Origin: an uncultured Clostridia bacterium
GTDB taxonomy: Bacteria > Bacillota > Clostridia > Acetivibrionales > CALMWN01
Length of the DNA stretch: 6,037 nt
Assembly: GCA_937873555.1 (NCBI GenBank)
Contig: CALMWN010000092.1
Span: 1-6,037, forward strand
Direction: 5' to 3'
Shown: piece after piece, positions 1 through 5,323 of the stretch
How the letters are laid out: the number at the start of each line of letters is the position of its first letter
Numbering within the stretch: position 1 is the stretch's first letter
Made by a program: the position numbers and the translations under genes
Notes under the pieces: model-generated
Told to the model about the DNA's origin: nothing
Seen by the model: the letters and a program-made list of their open reading frames with translations, nothing else
Databases searched by the model: none

Positions 1-462
1 GTTATAGAAGATATGTACTACGGAAATGGAAGAGTCCTTGAATTAATAAAAAGCCCTCTTCTAACAATAAAGGCCAGGCTGAAAGAAATAGACCGAGTAT
101 CTGTTATGAAAGCACTAAATAAATATGGAGATACAGCAAAAGCAACAAAAATCTCCGCCCCAGAAAGCTTTTTTGTAACATGTTTATGGACGGCAATAAC
201 AGATAATTTGATAAGAGAAGGGATGCAGGAACTTATAGGGACTGAAAACACAGTAGCCAATAAAAAAGTTATGGATTTTATAAATAATACCTACGACCCT
301 ATGCAAATATTATTACCAATCGAAGATTACCCCACCCTGCCCTGTGGAAAGCTGATAAGGACAAAAACTGGAGAATACAATATTATTGTCTTCTGGGATA
401 CGGAACAGGAAAAAGTAAGAGCTTATAGAGCAGATAGAAATGGTAACGATTTAGACAAATAA
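1..462 (+). CDS. Unrecognised protein, probably 5'-truncated by the window edge
   Basis: I do not recognise this protein. The frame is open from base 1. The first ATG (13) has no convincing ribosome binding site before it, and the four codons ahead of it (V-I-E-D) are open, so the true start probably lies outside the window; otherwise it is a 149-aa protein from 13. The N-terminal third is Lys/Leu-rich and looks helical (LIKSPLLTIKARLKEID). No signal peptide or obvious membrane segment is seen. The C-terminal part alternates hydrophobic and polar residues (YNIIVFWDTEQEKVRAYRAD), suggesting beta strands. It ends with TAA immediately before a hairpin and was originally convergent with the minus-strand operon now lying beyond the insertion sequence. 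Codon use is AT-rich, like the minus-strand genes and unlike the transposase. That it is a real gene is fairly likely; its function is unknown. Confidence 0.6.
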   Translation, partial: VIEDMYYGNGRVLELIKSPLLTIKARLKEIDRVSVMKALNKYGDTAKATKISAPESFFVTCLWTAITDNLIREGMQELIGTENTVANKKVMDFINNTYDPMQILLPIEDYPTLPCGKLIRTKTGEYNIIVFWDTEQEKVRAYRADRNGNDLDK

Positions 463-506
463 AAGCAGGCTGCCCCTACACCATTATGGTATAGAAACAG
501 CCTGCT
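458..506 (-). terminator. Intrinsic terminator of the minus-strand operon, now orphaned
   Basis: A 9-bp perfect stem (AGCAGGCTG 464-472 with CAGCCTGCT 498-506) encloses a 25-nt loop that holds a smaller palindrome, ACCATTATGGT (480-490). Read on the minus strand the stem is followed by TTTATTTG. On the plus strand it is followed by GAAAAC, with no U-tract, so its polarity is minus. It lies directly after the stop of the plus-strand gene. Before the insertion it lay about 5 bases past the stop codon of the convergent minus-strand gene, so it was most likely that operon's terminator. The insertion sequence now separates them. Confidence 0.7.
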
Positions 507-508
507 GA

Positions 509-516
509 AAACTAAA
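509..516. repeat. Left copy of 8-bp target-site duplication
   Basis: AAACTAAA abuts the left inverted repeat of the insertion sequence, and an identical copy abuts the right one (2501-2508). Duplications of 8-9 bp are typical of the IS256 family. The perfect match supports a fairly recent insertion and fixes both element boundaries. Confidence 0.92.
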
Positions 517-541
517 GAGGATATAACAAATTTTGTGTATG
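517..541 (+). repeat. Left terminal inverted repeat of the IS
   Basis: It begins GAGGATATAACAAA and ends TTTTGTGTATG. It matches the reverse complement of 2476-2500 at 19 of 25 positions, with the inner TTGTGTATG identical. An internal TGTGTA block is common in IS256-family ends. The outer part contains TATAAC (522-527), which resembles a -10 hexamer. Confidence 0.88.
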
Positions 542-554
542 AATGATTAAAGCG

Positions 555-605
555 ACTCCTTCTTGGCAAGAATTAGCAATAATGAAAGCCAAGGAGGAGT
601 TTTTT
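555..605 (+). promoter_or_regulatory. Leader stem-loop masking the transposase RBS, with terminator-like T-run
   Basis: ACTCCTTCTTGGC (555-567) pairs with GCCAAGGAGGAGT (588-600) in a 13-bp stem containing one U-G wobble, with a 20-nt loop. The right arm contains the whole Shine-Dalgarno sequence AAGGAGGAG of the transposase, and six T residues (600-605) follow, so the structure can act both as an attenuator and as an RBS mask. Known insertion sequences such as IS10 and IS50 use leader hairpins to block translation from read-through transcripts; the same role here is inferred. Confidence 0.75.
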
Positions 606-1826
606 ATGTCAACGCTCACTAAAGAGCAAGTAAAGTCCCTGGTACGGGGCAATAATTTCCAGAGCGTCTCGGATGTAACCACATACCTTAAGGATATCTT
701 TAAAGACATGATCCAGGAACTGTTGGAAGCTGAGTTGGAGACGAACCTGGGGTATGGCAAGGAGGAACGTAGTGCCAAGAATACCGACAACAGCCGTAAC
801 GGGTATACGCCCAAGACCCTGAAAAGTGAATTCGGAGAAGTCGAAGTTCAGGTACCCCGGGACCGCAAGGGTGAGTTTGAGCCGAAGATCATCCCCAAAT
901 ATCAGCGAAATGTATCTGGCATTGAGGAGAAGGTAATCGCTCTTTATGCCAGAGGCATGTCAACGCGGGATATTGGTGATCAGATACGGGATCTTTATGG
1001 AATAGAACTCTCTGCAGAGATGGTCTCAAGGATTACCGACCGGATTACGCCTGAAATCAAAGAGTGGCAGCAAAGGCCGCTGGATGCAGTGTACCCCTTC
1101 ATTTTTATGGATGCGATTCATTTTAAGATCAAGGATGAAGGAAGGATTCTAAACCGGGCATCGTATGTAGTGTTGGGCGTCACAGCAGAAGGGAACAAAG
1201 ATATTTTAGGCATTTGGATCGGGGAGAACGAGACCTCCAAGTTCTGGCTGGGTGTGATGAATGATCTTAAGAATAGGGGCGTACAGGATGTGCTGCTATT
1301 CTGTGTGGACGGCCTCACGGGTCTTAAGGAGGCTATTGCAGCTGCCTTTCCGAGGGCGGAAATCCAGAGGTGCATCATCCATCAGCTGCGCTACTCTTTT
1401 AAATATGTATCTTACAAGGATGTAAAGGCCTTCAGTAAGGACTTCAAGGATGTGTATAATGCAATAAATGAAGAAGCCGCCTTGGAGAGGCTTTACGAGT
1501 TGAGGGATAAATGGGGAAAAGACTATCCGTTTGCAATCCGGAGTTGGGAGAACAACTGGGATGTATTAAGCCCGTTCTTCAAGTTTCCCGAGGAGGTGCG
1601 TAGAATTATCTATACCACCAACATCATTGAGGGTCTGCACCGTCAATACCGGAAGGTGACGAAATCAAAATCCATGTTTCCGACGGATGCTTCCTTGGAA
1701 AAAATGCTGTACCTGGCATCAAAGAATGTGATGCAAAAGTGGACTCAGCGATATAAAAACTGGGATCGGGTATTAAGCCAGTTGATGATCCAGTATCCCG
1801 GCCGGTTGGATGTTTGTGTCCGATAG
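606..1826 (+). CDS. IS256-family (mutator-type) DDE transposase
   Basis: This 406-aa protein cuts and joins the ends of its insertion sequence, in this family by a copy-out route through a circular intermediate. The catalytic acidic residues sit in classic contexts: D169 (FIFMDAIHFK), D235 (LFCVDGLTG) and E342 (TTNIIEGLHRQYRK), at nearly the spacing known for IS256. A C-x2-H motif (RCIIHQLR, 256-259) follows the second Asp. A helix-turn-helix-like segment (STRDIGDQIRDLYGIELSAE) lies at 119-138, and the N-terminal DNA-binding part includes NSRNGYTPKTL. The length is normal and no frameshift is seen. I chose ATG 606 because AAGGAGGAG precedes it by 6 bases and the protein then starts as family members do. 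In-frame ATGs at 543 and 582 lack a good RBS and would read through the leader hairpin. Base composition is more G+C-rich than in the neighbouring genes. Confidence 0.97.
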   Translation: MSTLTKEQVKSLVRGNNFQSVSDVTTYLKDIFKDMIQELLEAELETNLGYGKEERSAKNTDNSRNGYTPKTLKSEFGEVEVQVPRDRKGEFEPKIIPKYQRNVSGIEEKVIALYARGMSTRDIGDQIRDLYGIELSAEMVSRITDRITPEIKEWQQRPLDAVYPFIFMDAIHFKIKDEGRILNRASYVVLGVTAEGNKDILGIWIGENETSKFWLGVMNDLKNRGVQDVLLFCVDGLTGLKEAIAAAFPRAEIQRCIIHQLRYSFKYVSYKDVKAFSKDFKDVYNAINEEAALERLYELRDKWGKDYPFAIRSWENNWDVLSPFFKFPEEVRRIIYTTNIIEGLHRQYRKVTKSKSMFPTDASLEKMLYLASKNVMQKWTQRYKNWDRVLSQLMIQYPGRLDVCVR

Positions 1827-1839
1827 GTTCACCCCCACC

Positions 1840-1870
1840 GCCCTCAAGGGCTCGTCCTCATTGCCGGACG
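1840..1870 (+). other. GC-rich tandem hairpins after the transposase gene
   Basis: Two short stems follow the transposase stop: GCCC (1840-1843) with GGGC (1848-1851), and CGTCC (1853-1857) with GGACG (1866-1870). This GC-rich stretch stands out from its surroundings. No T-run follows, so it is not a standard intrinsic terminator. It may protect the 3' end of the message or slow transcription before the passenger ORF. Confidence 0.4.
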
Positions 1871-1930
1871 GGCTAGACCCCACAAAATGATTATTGTAGG
1901 AGCTAATGAGAAAAGACGGAGGAACCATGT

Positions 1931-2215
1931 ATGAAAAGTCAGAAAGCAATAAGATCAGGTTATTCAGAGCCGATGTACGATGATTGTACTCTTGAACTGA
2001 TCGAACAGCAGGAGACGGAAGAATTGATTGCTGCGCTTGTAGAATACTGCAAGGATCTTGAAAAACAGGTTGTAGATCTGCGTTGTCGGGTAAACAGGTT
2101 AACACCTTCAAACAAGCGGGAACCTTTCCCTGACCCGCAAAGCGACCTGTATGAAGTTTTTCATCATCATGCTGCATATCCAAAATTTAAGGGTATCTTA
2201 AAACAGCTTGATTAA
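1931..2215 (+). CDS. Passenger protein of the IS, predicted coiled coil, function unknown
   Basis: This 94-aa ORF lies wholly inside the insertion sequence, 104 bases after the transposase stop and in the same direction. GGAGG (1918-1922) stands 8 bases before the ATG, so translation is plausible. I do not recognise the family. The middle (about residues 20-58) is rich in Glu, Leu and Val in a heptad-like pattern (LEKQVVDLRCRVNRL), suggesting a coiled coil that could mediate dimerisation. The tail holds HHH (78-80) and ends in KQLD; the three Cys (19, 40, 52) form no clear metal site. It could be a transposition helper, a regulator that binds the transposase, or an acquired cargo gene. A second ATG at 1927 in another frame opens only an 18-codon ORF. 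That it is a real gene is likely but not certain. Confidence 0.6.
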   Translation: MKSQKAIRSGYSEPMYDDCTLELIEQQETEELIAALVEYCKDLEKQVVDLRCRVNRLTPSNKREPFPDPQSDLYEVFHHHAAYPKFKGILKQLD

Positions 2216-2259
2216 GCTGGCAAAACTGTCTGAAGGATGGTATGGATAGCACGAAGCCC

Positions 2260-2316
2260 CGAAATTTGTGAAAATTCCAGTCGGGCTACGCCCTCCTTCC
2301 AATTTCACAAATTTCG
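2260..2316. repeat. 57-bp imperfect palindrome in the IS right arm
   Basis: CGAAATTTGTGAAA (2260-2273) is the exact reverse complement of 2303-2316. The pairing continues inward with one bulged A, and the centre carries a GGGC-TAC-GCCC mini-hairpin (2283-2293). It would form a strong cruciform or RNA stem. It may also be the paired ends of an older, smaller insertion, but I see no flanking duplication. Confidence 0.7.
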
Positions 2317-2401
2317 ATAACACATAAAAAGTATATTTTTACCAAATTCGATCAGATTTATGCATAAAACTTGCAAAGTTGGTAACAATATAGAATATAG
2401 A

Positions 2402-2430
2402 GGGTTTGCAGAGTAATATTCTGTAAACCC
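2402..2430. repeat. 11-bp stem-loop in the IS right arm
   Basis: GGGTTTGCAGA (2402-2412) pairs with TCTGTAAACCC (2420-2430) around a 7-nt loop; 10 of 11 pairs are standard and one is a G-U wobble in plus-strand RNA. It lacks a T-run on either strand, so a terminator role is doubtful. Confidence 0.6.
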
Positions 2431-2461
2431 GATGTAACTCAAAGTACTTGCCAAAGAGGCG

Positions 2462-2490
2462 TTGACATAAAACGCCATACACAAGATTAT
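2462..2490 (+). promoter_or_regulatory. Possible outward-facing promoter at the IS right end
   Basis: A perfect -35 hexamer TTGACA (2462-2467) is followed after 17 bp by GATTAT (2485-2490), a 4/6 match to TATAAT, partly inside the right inverted repeat. Transcription would leave the element and run antisense into the Cys-cluster protein gene and perhaps into the delta-subunit gene. The -35 also lies in the small GGCGTT/AACGCC hairpin. This is a motif match only. Confidence 0.35.
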
Positions 2491-2500
2491 TTACATTCCC
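2476..2500 (-). repeat. Right terminal inverted repeat of the IS
   Basis: It begins CATACACAAGATT and ends TTTACATTCCC, and it pairs with 517-541 at 19 of 25 positions. It is followed directly by the duplication AAACTAAA. It contains TTTACA (2490-2495), a 5/6 match to a -35 hexamer reading outward. Confidence 0.88.
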
Positions 2501-2508
2501 AAACTAAA
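2501..2508. repeat. Right copy of 8-bp target-site duplication
   Basis: This AAACTAAA is identical to 509-516. Its central CTA (2504-2506) is the TAG stop codon of the minus-strand Cys-cluster protein gene, so the insertion hit a stop codon and regenerated it. Confidence 0.92.
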
Positions 2509-3157
2509 ATAAAGATTCCTGTCCTTCAATTTTAGAATGGTCACTCTTGGGGATATGCGCCTTTTCTTCAACTTTACCATTAGTTCCGGTACCAATCTTA
2601 GAGAAAGAGCCCACAAACTCGTAATCGCACTTATACCCCTTATTTTCAAACATTTCCTTAATGAATGCACACTCGCTTACTCTGATAAGTCTTGAATCAT
2701 AATTGAAAACATGGTACTTCCTCTCCCCTATTTCCAACACACATCTTGCATTGGAGGGTTCCGAAATATCTTCGTCATCTACACATAATTCAAGTACCAT
2801 ATCATGCTCATATCCTATTCCGGCATTCTTGAAAGCATTTAGCAACGAGCAAAACTCATCATTTGATAATGAATGGGAAAGCAAGTCGCTACTCCCAAAG
2901 CCTTTTCCATAAATACAATAAAGCTTGTAATTGAAATTAAGAAATAAGTTCTTTGAAGAGTTTTCTTGAGGAATATTTATCCCGTCTTTTACTTTGAAAT
3001 TAGCTTCTATACTGGGAGGTTCCTTGAAAGAAAGAGGACTCTGCTCCCTCACTAAAAGCTTATTCAAAGAGCAATTTTTATAAAACTCAAGTGCAGGATC
3101 ACGAACACAAAAACCCTTGTTTCTGCACTCATTGTGTTTTGAGCAGCAACTTAACAC
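2504..3157 (-). CDS. Cys-cluster protein with C-terminal clamp-binding-like tail, function unknown
   Basis: This 217-aa protein starts at GTG (3157), 4 bases after a strong GGGGGGAGG site, and 19 bases past the stop of the delta-subunit gene. It is the last gene of a three-gene operon. The N terminus has C4-C5-x5-C11-x5-C17-x11-C29, a probable metal-binding cluster. As far as I recall, the CC-x5-C-x5-C spacing is common in small Firmicutes phage proteins. The middle (about 70-185) looks like a mixed alpha/beta domain that I do not recognise (LFLNFNYKLYCIYGKG, ERKYHVFNYDSRLIRV). The last five residues, QESLF, resemble the sliding-clamp (DnaN) binding consensus QL(S/D)LF and follow a polar, probably flexible linker (about 188-212). 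A DNA-replication role beside the clamp loader is a reasonable inference, not proven. The insertion sequence at its stop codon leaves the protein intact. Confidence 0.75.
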   Translation of the reverse strand: MLSCCSKHNECRNKGFCVRDPALEFYKNCSLNKLLVREQSPLSFKEPPSIEANFKVKDGINIPQENSSKNLFLNFNYKLYCIYGKGFGSSDLLSHSLSNDEFCSLLNAFKNAGIGYEHDMVLELCVDDEDISEPSNARCVLEIGERKYHVFNYDSRLIRVSECAFIKEMFENKGYKCDYEFVGSFSKIGTGTNGKVEEKAHIPKSDHSKIEGQESLF

Positions 3158-3176
3158 TAATCCTCCCCCCTTCTAT

Positions 3177-4103
3177 CTACACAAGTATGAGGTCAACTAA
3201 AGCAAGTTCTGCAGCCATACCCGGTTCCATGGAGTACCCTTTAGAAGCAGCATAGCTTGAATTCAAAAGGTTAATAGCTTTTTCTATCTGCTCTTCAGAA
3301 AGAAGCTCAATGTCCTTAAATTCCTTAAGCATATAAGGTGTTAATTCAAGCATACTTCTATCCTTTGCAATTTTCAGCTTGTACAAAATCCGGTAATGGC
3401 GTTGGATTAATGCAATTAATTGAAGCTCGTCTACTCCATTAAGCAGCAAGTCTTTCATAAATGACATTGCATTATCGAATCGTCTTGATGCAATCAGGGA
3501 TATTATTTTGAATATGTTAGTGTCTACAGCTGAAGTTATAATCCTATCCGTCATTTCCTTAGTGATAACATCACCGCCGGCGAAATCCGAAAGCCTGGAC
3601 AGATCCGAAACAACTTCTCCTATCCTAGCATTATCTGATAAAAGATATCCCGTTTTTTCAACTATATACGAAGGCAATTCCTTGTCATAGGCAGCCCCTC
3701 TATCTCGCAGGAAGGTATTAATAAACTCCAAAAACTCACTGCCGCTTAACTTGTCATAATAATAGAACTTAGCATTCTTTTCTAGAATTTTGTAAAGGCT
3801 TTTCCTTTTATCAACCTTCTGGGTGTAAAATACCAAAATAGTAGAGTCTACAGGTGATTTAACGTAATCTGCCAACTCTGGACGGTCAGCAGCAAACAGA
3901 TCGCCGGACACTATTATTACTCTTTGCTTGCCAAAAGGCACTGATAAGCATGCCAGAACAATTTCTGCTTCACGAGACAAATCCTCATACTCCGATATAT
4001 CAATATCTTCGGCCCAGGATTTGATCACATTCAGCGATTGTCTTATGAAATAATCTTCCTCACCTGTAAGAACTATTACTGGGTGTTTAGAAACTCCAGT
4101 CAT
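3177..4103 (-). CDS. holA: DNA polymerase III delta subunit (clamp loader), HolA-like
   Basis: Delta opens the beta sliding clamp so that the clamp loader can place it on primed DNA. This 308-aa protein shows the family layout: an N-terminal P-loop-like fold without a functional ATP site (VIVLTGEEDYFIRQSL, 9-24); a segment matching the clamp-contacting region (ACLSVPFGKQRVIIVSG, 51-67); DSTILVFYTQKVDKRKSL (86-103); the DLSRLSDFAGG linker (168-177); and the C-terminal collar-domain helices (NIFKIISLIASRRFDNAM, then LIQRHYRILYKLKI). It is slightly shorter than the usual 330-345 residues. AAGGAGG lies 11 bases before the ATG. The gene starts 29 bases past the methyltransferase stop. Neither comEC nor rpsT, which usually flank the chromosomal holA in Firmicutes, is beside it, so this may be an accessory or phage-borne copy (inference). 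Confidence 0.85.
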   Translation of the reverse strand: MTGVSKHPVIVLTGEEDYFIRQSLNVIKSWAEDIDISEYEDLSREAEIVLACLSVPFGKQRVIIVSGDLFAADRPELADYVKSPVDSTILVFYTQKVDKRKSLYKILEKNAKFYYYDKLSGSEFLEFINTFLRDRGAAYDKELPSYIVEKTGYLLSDNARIGEVVSDLSRLSDFAGGDVITKEMTDRIITSAVDTNIFKIISLIASRRFDNAMSFMKDLLLNGVDELQLIALIQRHYRILYKLKIAKDRSMLELTPYMLKEFKDIELLSEEQIEKAINLLNSSYAASKGYSMEPGMAAELALVDLILV

Positions 4104-4132
4104 AAAATAAACAACCTCCTTTTCAATTTAAT

Positions 4133-5239
4133 TTAGAAAATTTTCAATTGAACATTATTAAGCCTTGTAGATTTAGAGATGGAAATATTGGAAGGATTCA
4201 GCTCAAATCCTATGAAATAACGTCTATTTTGAAGGGCTACTTTACCAGTAGTTCCACTCCCCATGAACGGATCCAAAACAATCCCTCCTTCCGGACACCC
4301 AGCCAGTATACATGGCTCAATAAGCTTTGGTGGAAATGTTGCAAAATGAGCTTCTCTAAAGCTATCGGTTGATAAAGTCCAAACCGAACGCTTATTTCTT
4401 AAACCAAGCGTGTTGATTGAATTACCGTGACTTTCCCTTTCGATGCAAGCAGAATTATTAAAGCTTCGCCCTTGAGTATAAACACCTCCACCACGAAATG
4501 TTTTTGAATTTTCATTTTTCCTTCGACCGGAATTCATATTACCAATTACACCAATGCTACCCCTGGGTGAACTTTGGTCACCATTAATACAAGACTCCAT
4601 AATAGCCTCAGAATCATAGAAGTATTTTTTTCTTTTAGTAAGCAAAAAGAAATATTCGTGACATCTTGTAGGTCTATCCGAAGCACTTTCAGGCATACAA
4701 TTAGTCTTATTCCAAATATTATCCATCCGCAAATACCATCCATCAGCCTGCAAAGCGAAGGCAACCCTCCACGGAATACCTATTAAATCCTTTTGCTTTA
4801 AACCTGTTCTTTTATTGTTTTGATTCCTGCGGTTTCTGCCCTCATTAGGATTATGGGATTGTTGAATGTCGAATATCCCACCGCTTGCCGACTTTTTTCT
4901 GTCTCCTCCGGTACCAATATAACTATCTCCAAGATTAATCCATGTTGTACCAGTACATTTTAGAACCCTATATACCTGCCTGTATATAGAAACAATGTGT
5001 CCTATATACATTTCTACACTTGGTTCTAACCCTAGACAGCCCTCCCATTCAGGAATTATAACTTCAGGTAATCCCGGAATCGAAGAATACTTGACTTCAT
5101 TCCAATGACTCGGCTTTACTCCGTAATCTCTCAAAGCGTAATAAGGCGGCGATGAAACACAGCAGTCAATAGAATTGCTTTTGAGCATCTGAAGCCCATC
5201 AATACAATCCATGCAGTAAATTTCATTCACTTTAAGCAT
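4133..5239 (-). CDS. Beta-class site-specific DNA methyltransferase, N4-cytosine or N6-adenine
   Basis: This 368-aa enzyme transfers a methyl group from S-adenosylmethionine to an exocyclic amino group in a specific DNA site. Catalytic motif IV, SSPPYYALRDYG, is at 29-40. The SAM-binding motif DPFMGSGTT is at 323-331, followed by FIGFELNP. The order motif IV, variable recognition region (about 105-290), motif I defines the beta class. SPPY rather than DPPY is typical of N4-cytosine enzymes such as M.PvuII, but adenine methylation cannot be excluded. Other family marks are YFFLLTKRKKYFYD (196-209) and HFATFPPKLIEPCILAG (298-314). AGGAGG lies 6 bases before the ATG. It is the first gene of the operon with the delta subunit and the Cys-cluster protein. 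No restriction endonuclease is seen, so it looks like a solitary phage- or element-type methylase. The target site is unknown. Confidence 0.93.
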   Translation of the reverse strand: MLKVNEIYCMDCIDGLQMLKSNSIDCCVSSPPYYALRDYGVKPSHWNEVKYSSIPGLPEVIIPEWEGCLGLEPSVEMYIGHIVSIYRQVYRVLKCTGTTWINLGDSYIGTGGDRKKSASGGIFDIQQSHNPNEGRNRRNQNNKRTGLKQKDLIGIPWRVAFALQADGWYLRMDNIWNKTNCMPESASDRPTRCHEYFFLLTKRKKYFYDSEAIMESCINGDQSSPRGSIGVIGNMNSGRRKNENSKTFRGGGVYTQGRSFNNSACIERESHGNSINTLGLRNKRSVWTLSTDSFREAHFATFPPKLIEPCILAGCPEGGIVLDPFMGSGTTGKVALQNRRYFIGFELNPSNISISKSTRLNNVQLKIF

Positions 5240-5272
5240 ATAAATCCTCCTTGTGTAAAATTAAAATCTTAC

Positions 5273-5299
5273 ACTATAAAAATTGTAATTATTTTGCAA
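5273..5299 (-). promoter_or_regulatory. Candidate promoter of the methyltransferase operon
   Basis: On the minus strand TATAGT (5278-5273) is a good -10 hexamer. A TTGCAA (5299-5294) lies 15 bp upstream as a -35 candidate with suboptimal spacing. The start would fall about 30 bases before the methyltransferase ATG, just upstream of its RBS. It overlaps the paired TTTTGCAAAA-like sites, so an activator or repressor may set its strength. Confidence 0.4.
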
Positions 5300-5320
5300 A
5301 ACCATTATGTTTCGCAAAAT
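5291..5320. promoter_or_regulatory. Paired near-palindromic sites, possible operator
   Basis: TTTTGCAAAA (5292-5301), a perfect palindrome, and TTTCGCAAAA (5310-5319), a 9/10 match, are spaced 18 bp start to start, nearly two helical turns. The outer ATTTTGC and GCAAAAT also form an inverted pair. They overlap the likely -35 region of the methyltransferase promoter, as expected for a dimeric repressor operator. The binding protein is not visible in the window. Confidence 0.45.
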
Positions 5321-5323
5321 ACA

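Larger units (their letters stand above)
2216..2475 (+). other. Structured noncoding right arm of the IS
   Basis: No ORF with a start and RBS is visible in these 260 bases, but several stem-loops follow one another: a long imperfect palindrome (2260-2316), AACTT-GCA-AAGTT (2368-2380), GGGTTTGCAGA with TCTGTAAACCC (2402-2430), and GGCGTT with AACGCC (2458-2463 and 2471-2476). None is followed by a clear T-run on either strand. The arm could be the 3' untranslated part of the passenger transcript, a small RNA, or an extended set of transposase-binding sites. The sequence alone does not decide. Confidence 0.45.
517..2500 (+). mobile_element. Complete IS256-family insertion sequence with passenger ORF, 1984 bp
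   Basis: The boundaries come from 25-bp terminal inverted repeats (517-541 and 2476-2500) flanked by the perfect duplication AAACTAAA. Contents in order: leader with an RBS-masking hairpin, full-length DDE transposase (606-1826), GC-rich hairpins, a 94-aa ORF (1931-2215), and a 260-nt noncoding arm with several stem-loops. Typical IS256 elements are about 1.2-1.5 kb with the transposase reaching close to the right end; here about 670 bp follow the transposase. The transposase region is visibly richer in G+C than the flanking genes, consistent with horizontal arrival. Nothing looks broken: the transposase is intact, both ends are paired and the duplication is perfect, so the element may still be active (inference). 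Confidence 0.93.

Noticed and set aside
543..605. Longer transposase start at ATG 543 (or ATG 582)
   Set aside because: Neither has a recognisable RBS. ATG 606 has AAGGAGGAG at proper spacing and gives a normal family N terminus; the extra codons simply read through the leader hairpin.
1773..2183. 136-codon minus-strand ORF overlapping the transposase end and the passenger ORF
   Set aside because: It overlaps the end of a certain gene, crosses the GC-rich hairpins and has no family resemblance. The plus-strand ORF at 1931 has the better RBS and coding pattern.
2260..2316. Independent MITE or nested mini-insertion
   Set aside because: The arms are perfect over 14 bp, but no direct duplication flanks them and the unit is very small; kept as a palindrome within the IS.
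4546..4786. Overlapping ORFs on both strands within the methyltransferase gene
   Set aside because: They are shadows of a gene with clear catalytic motifs; they show no family features.
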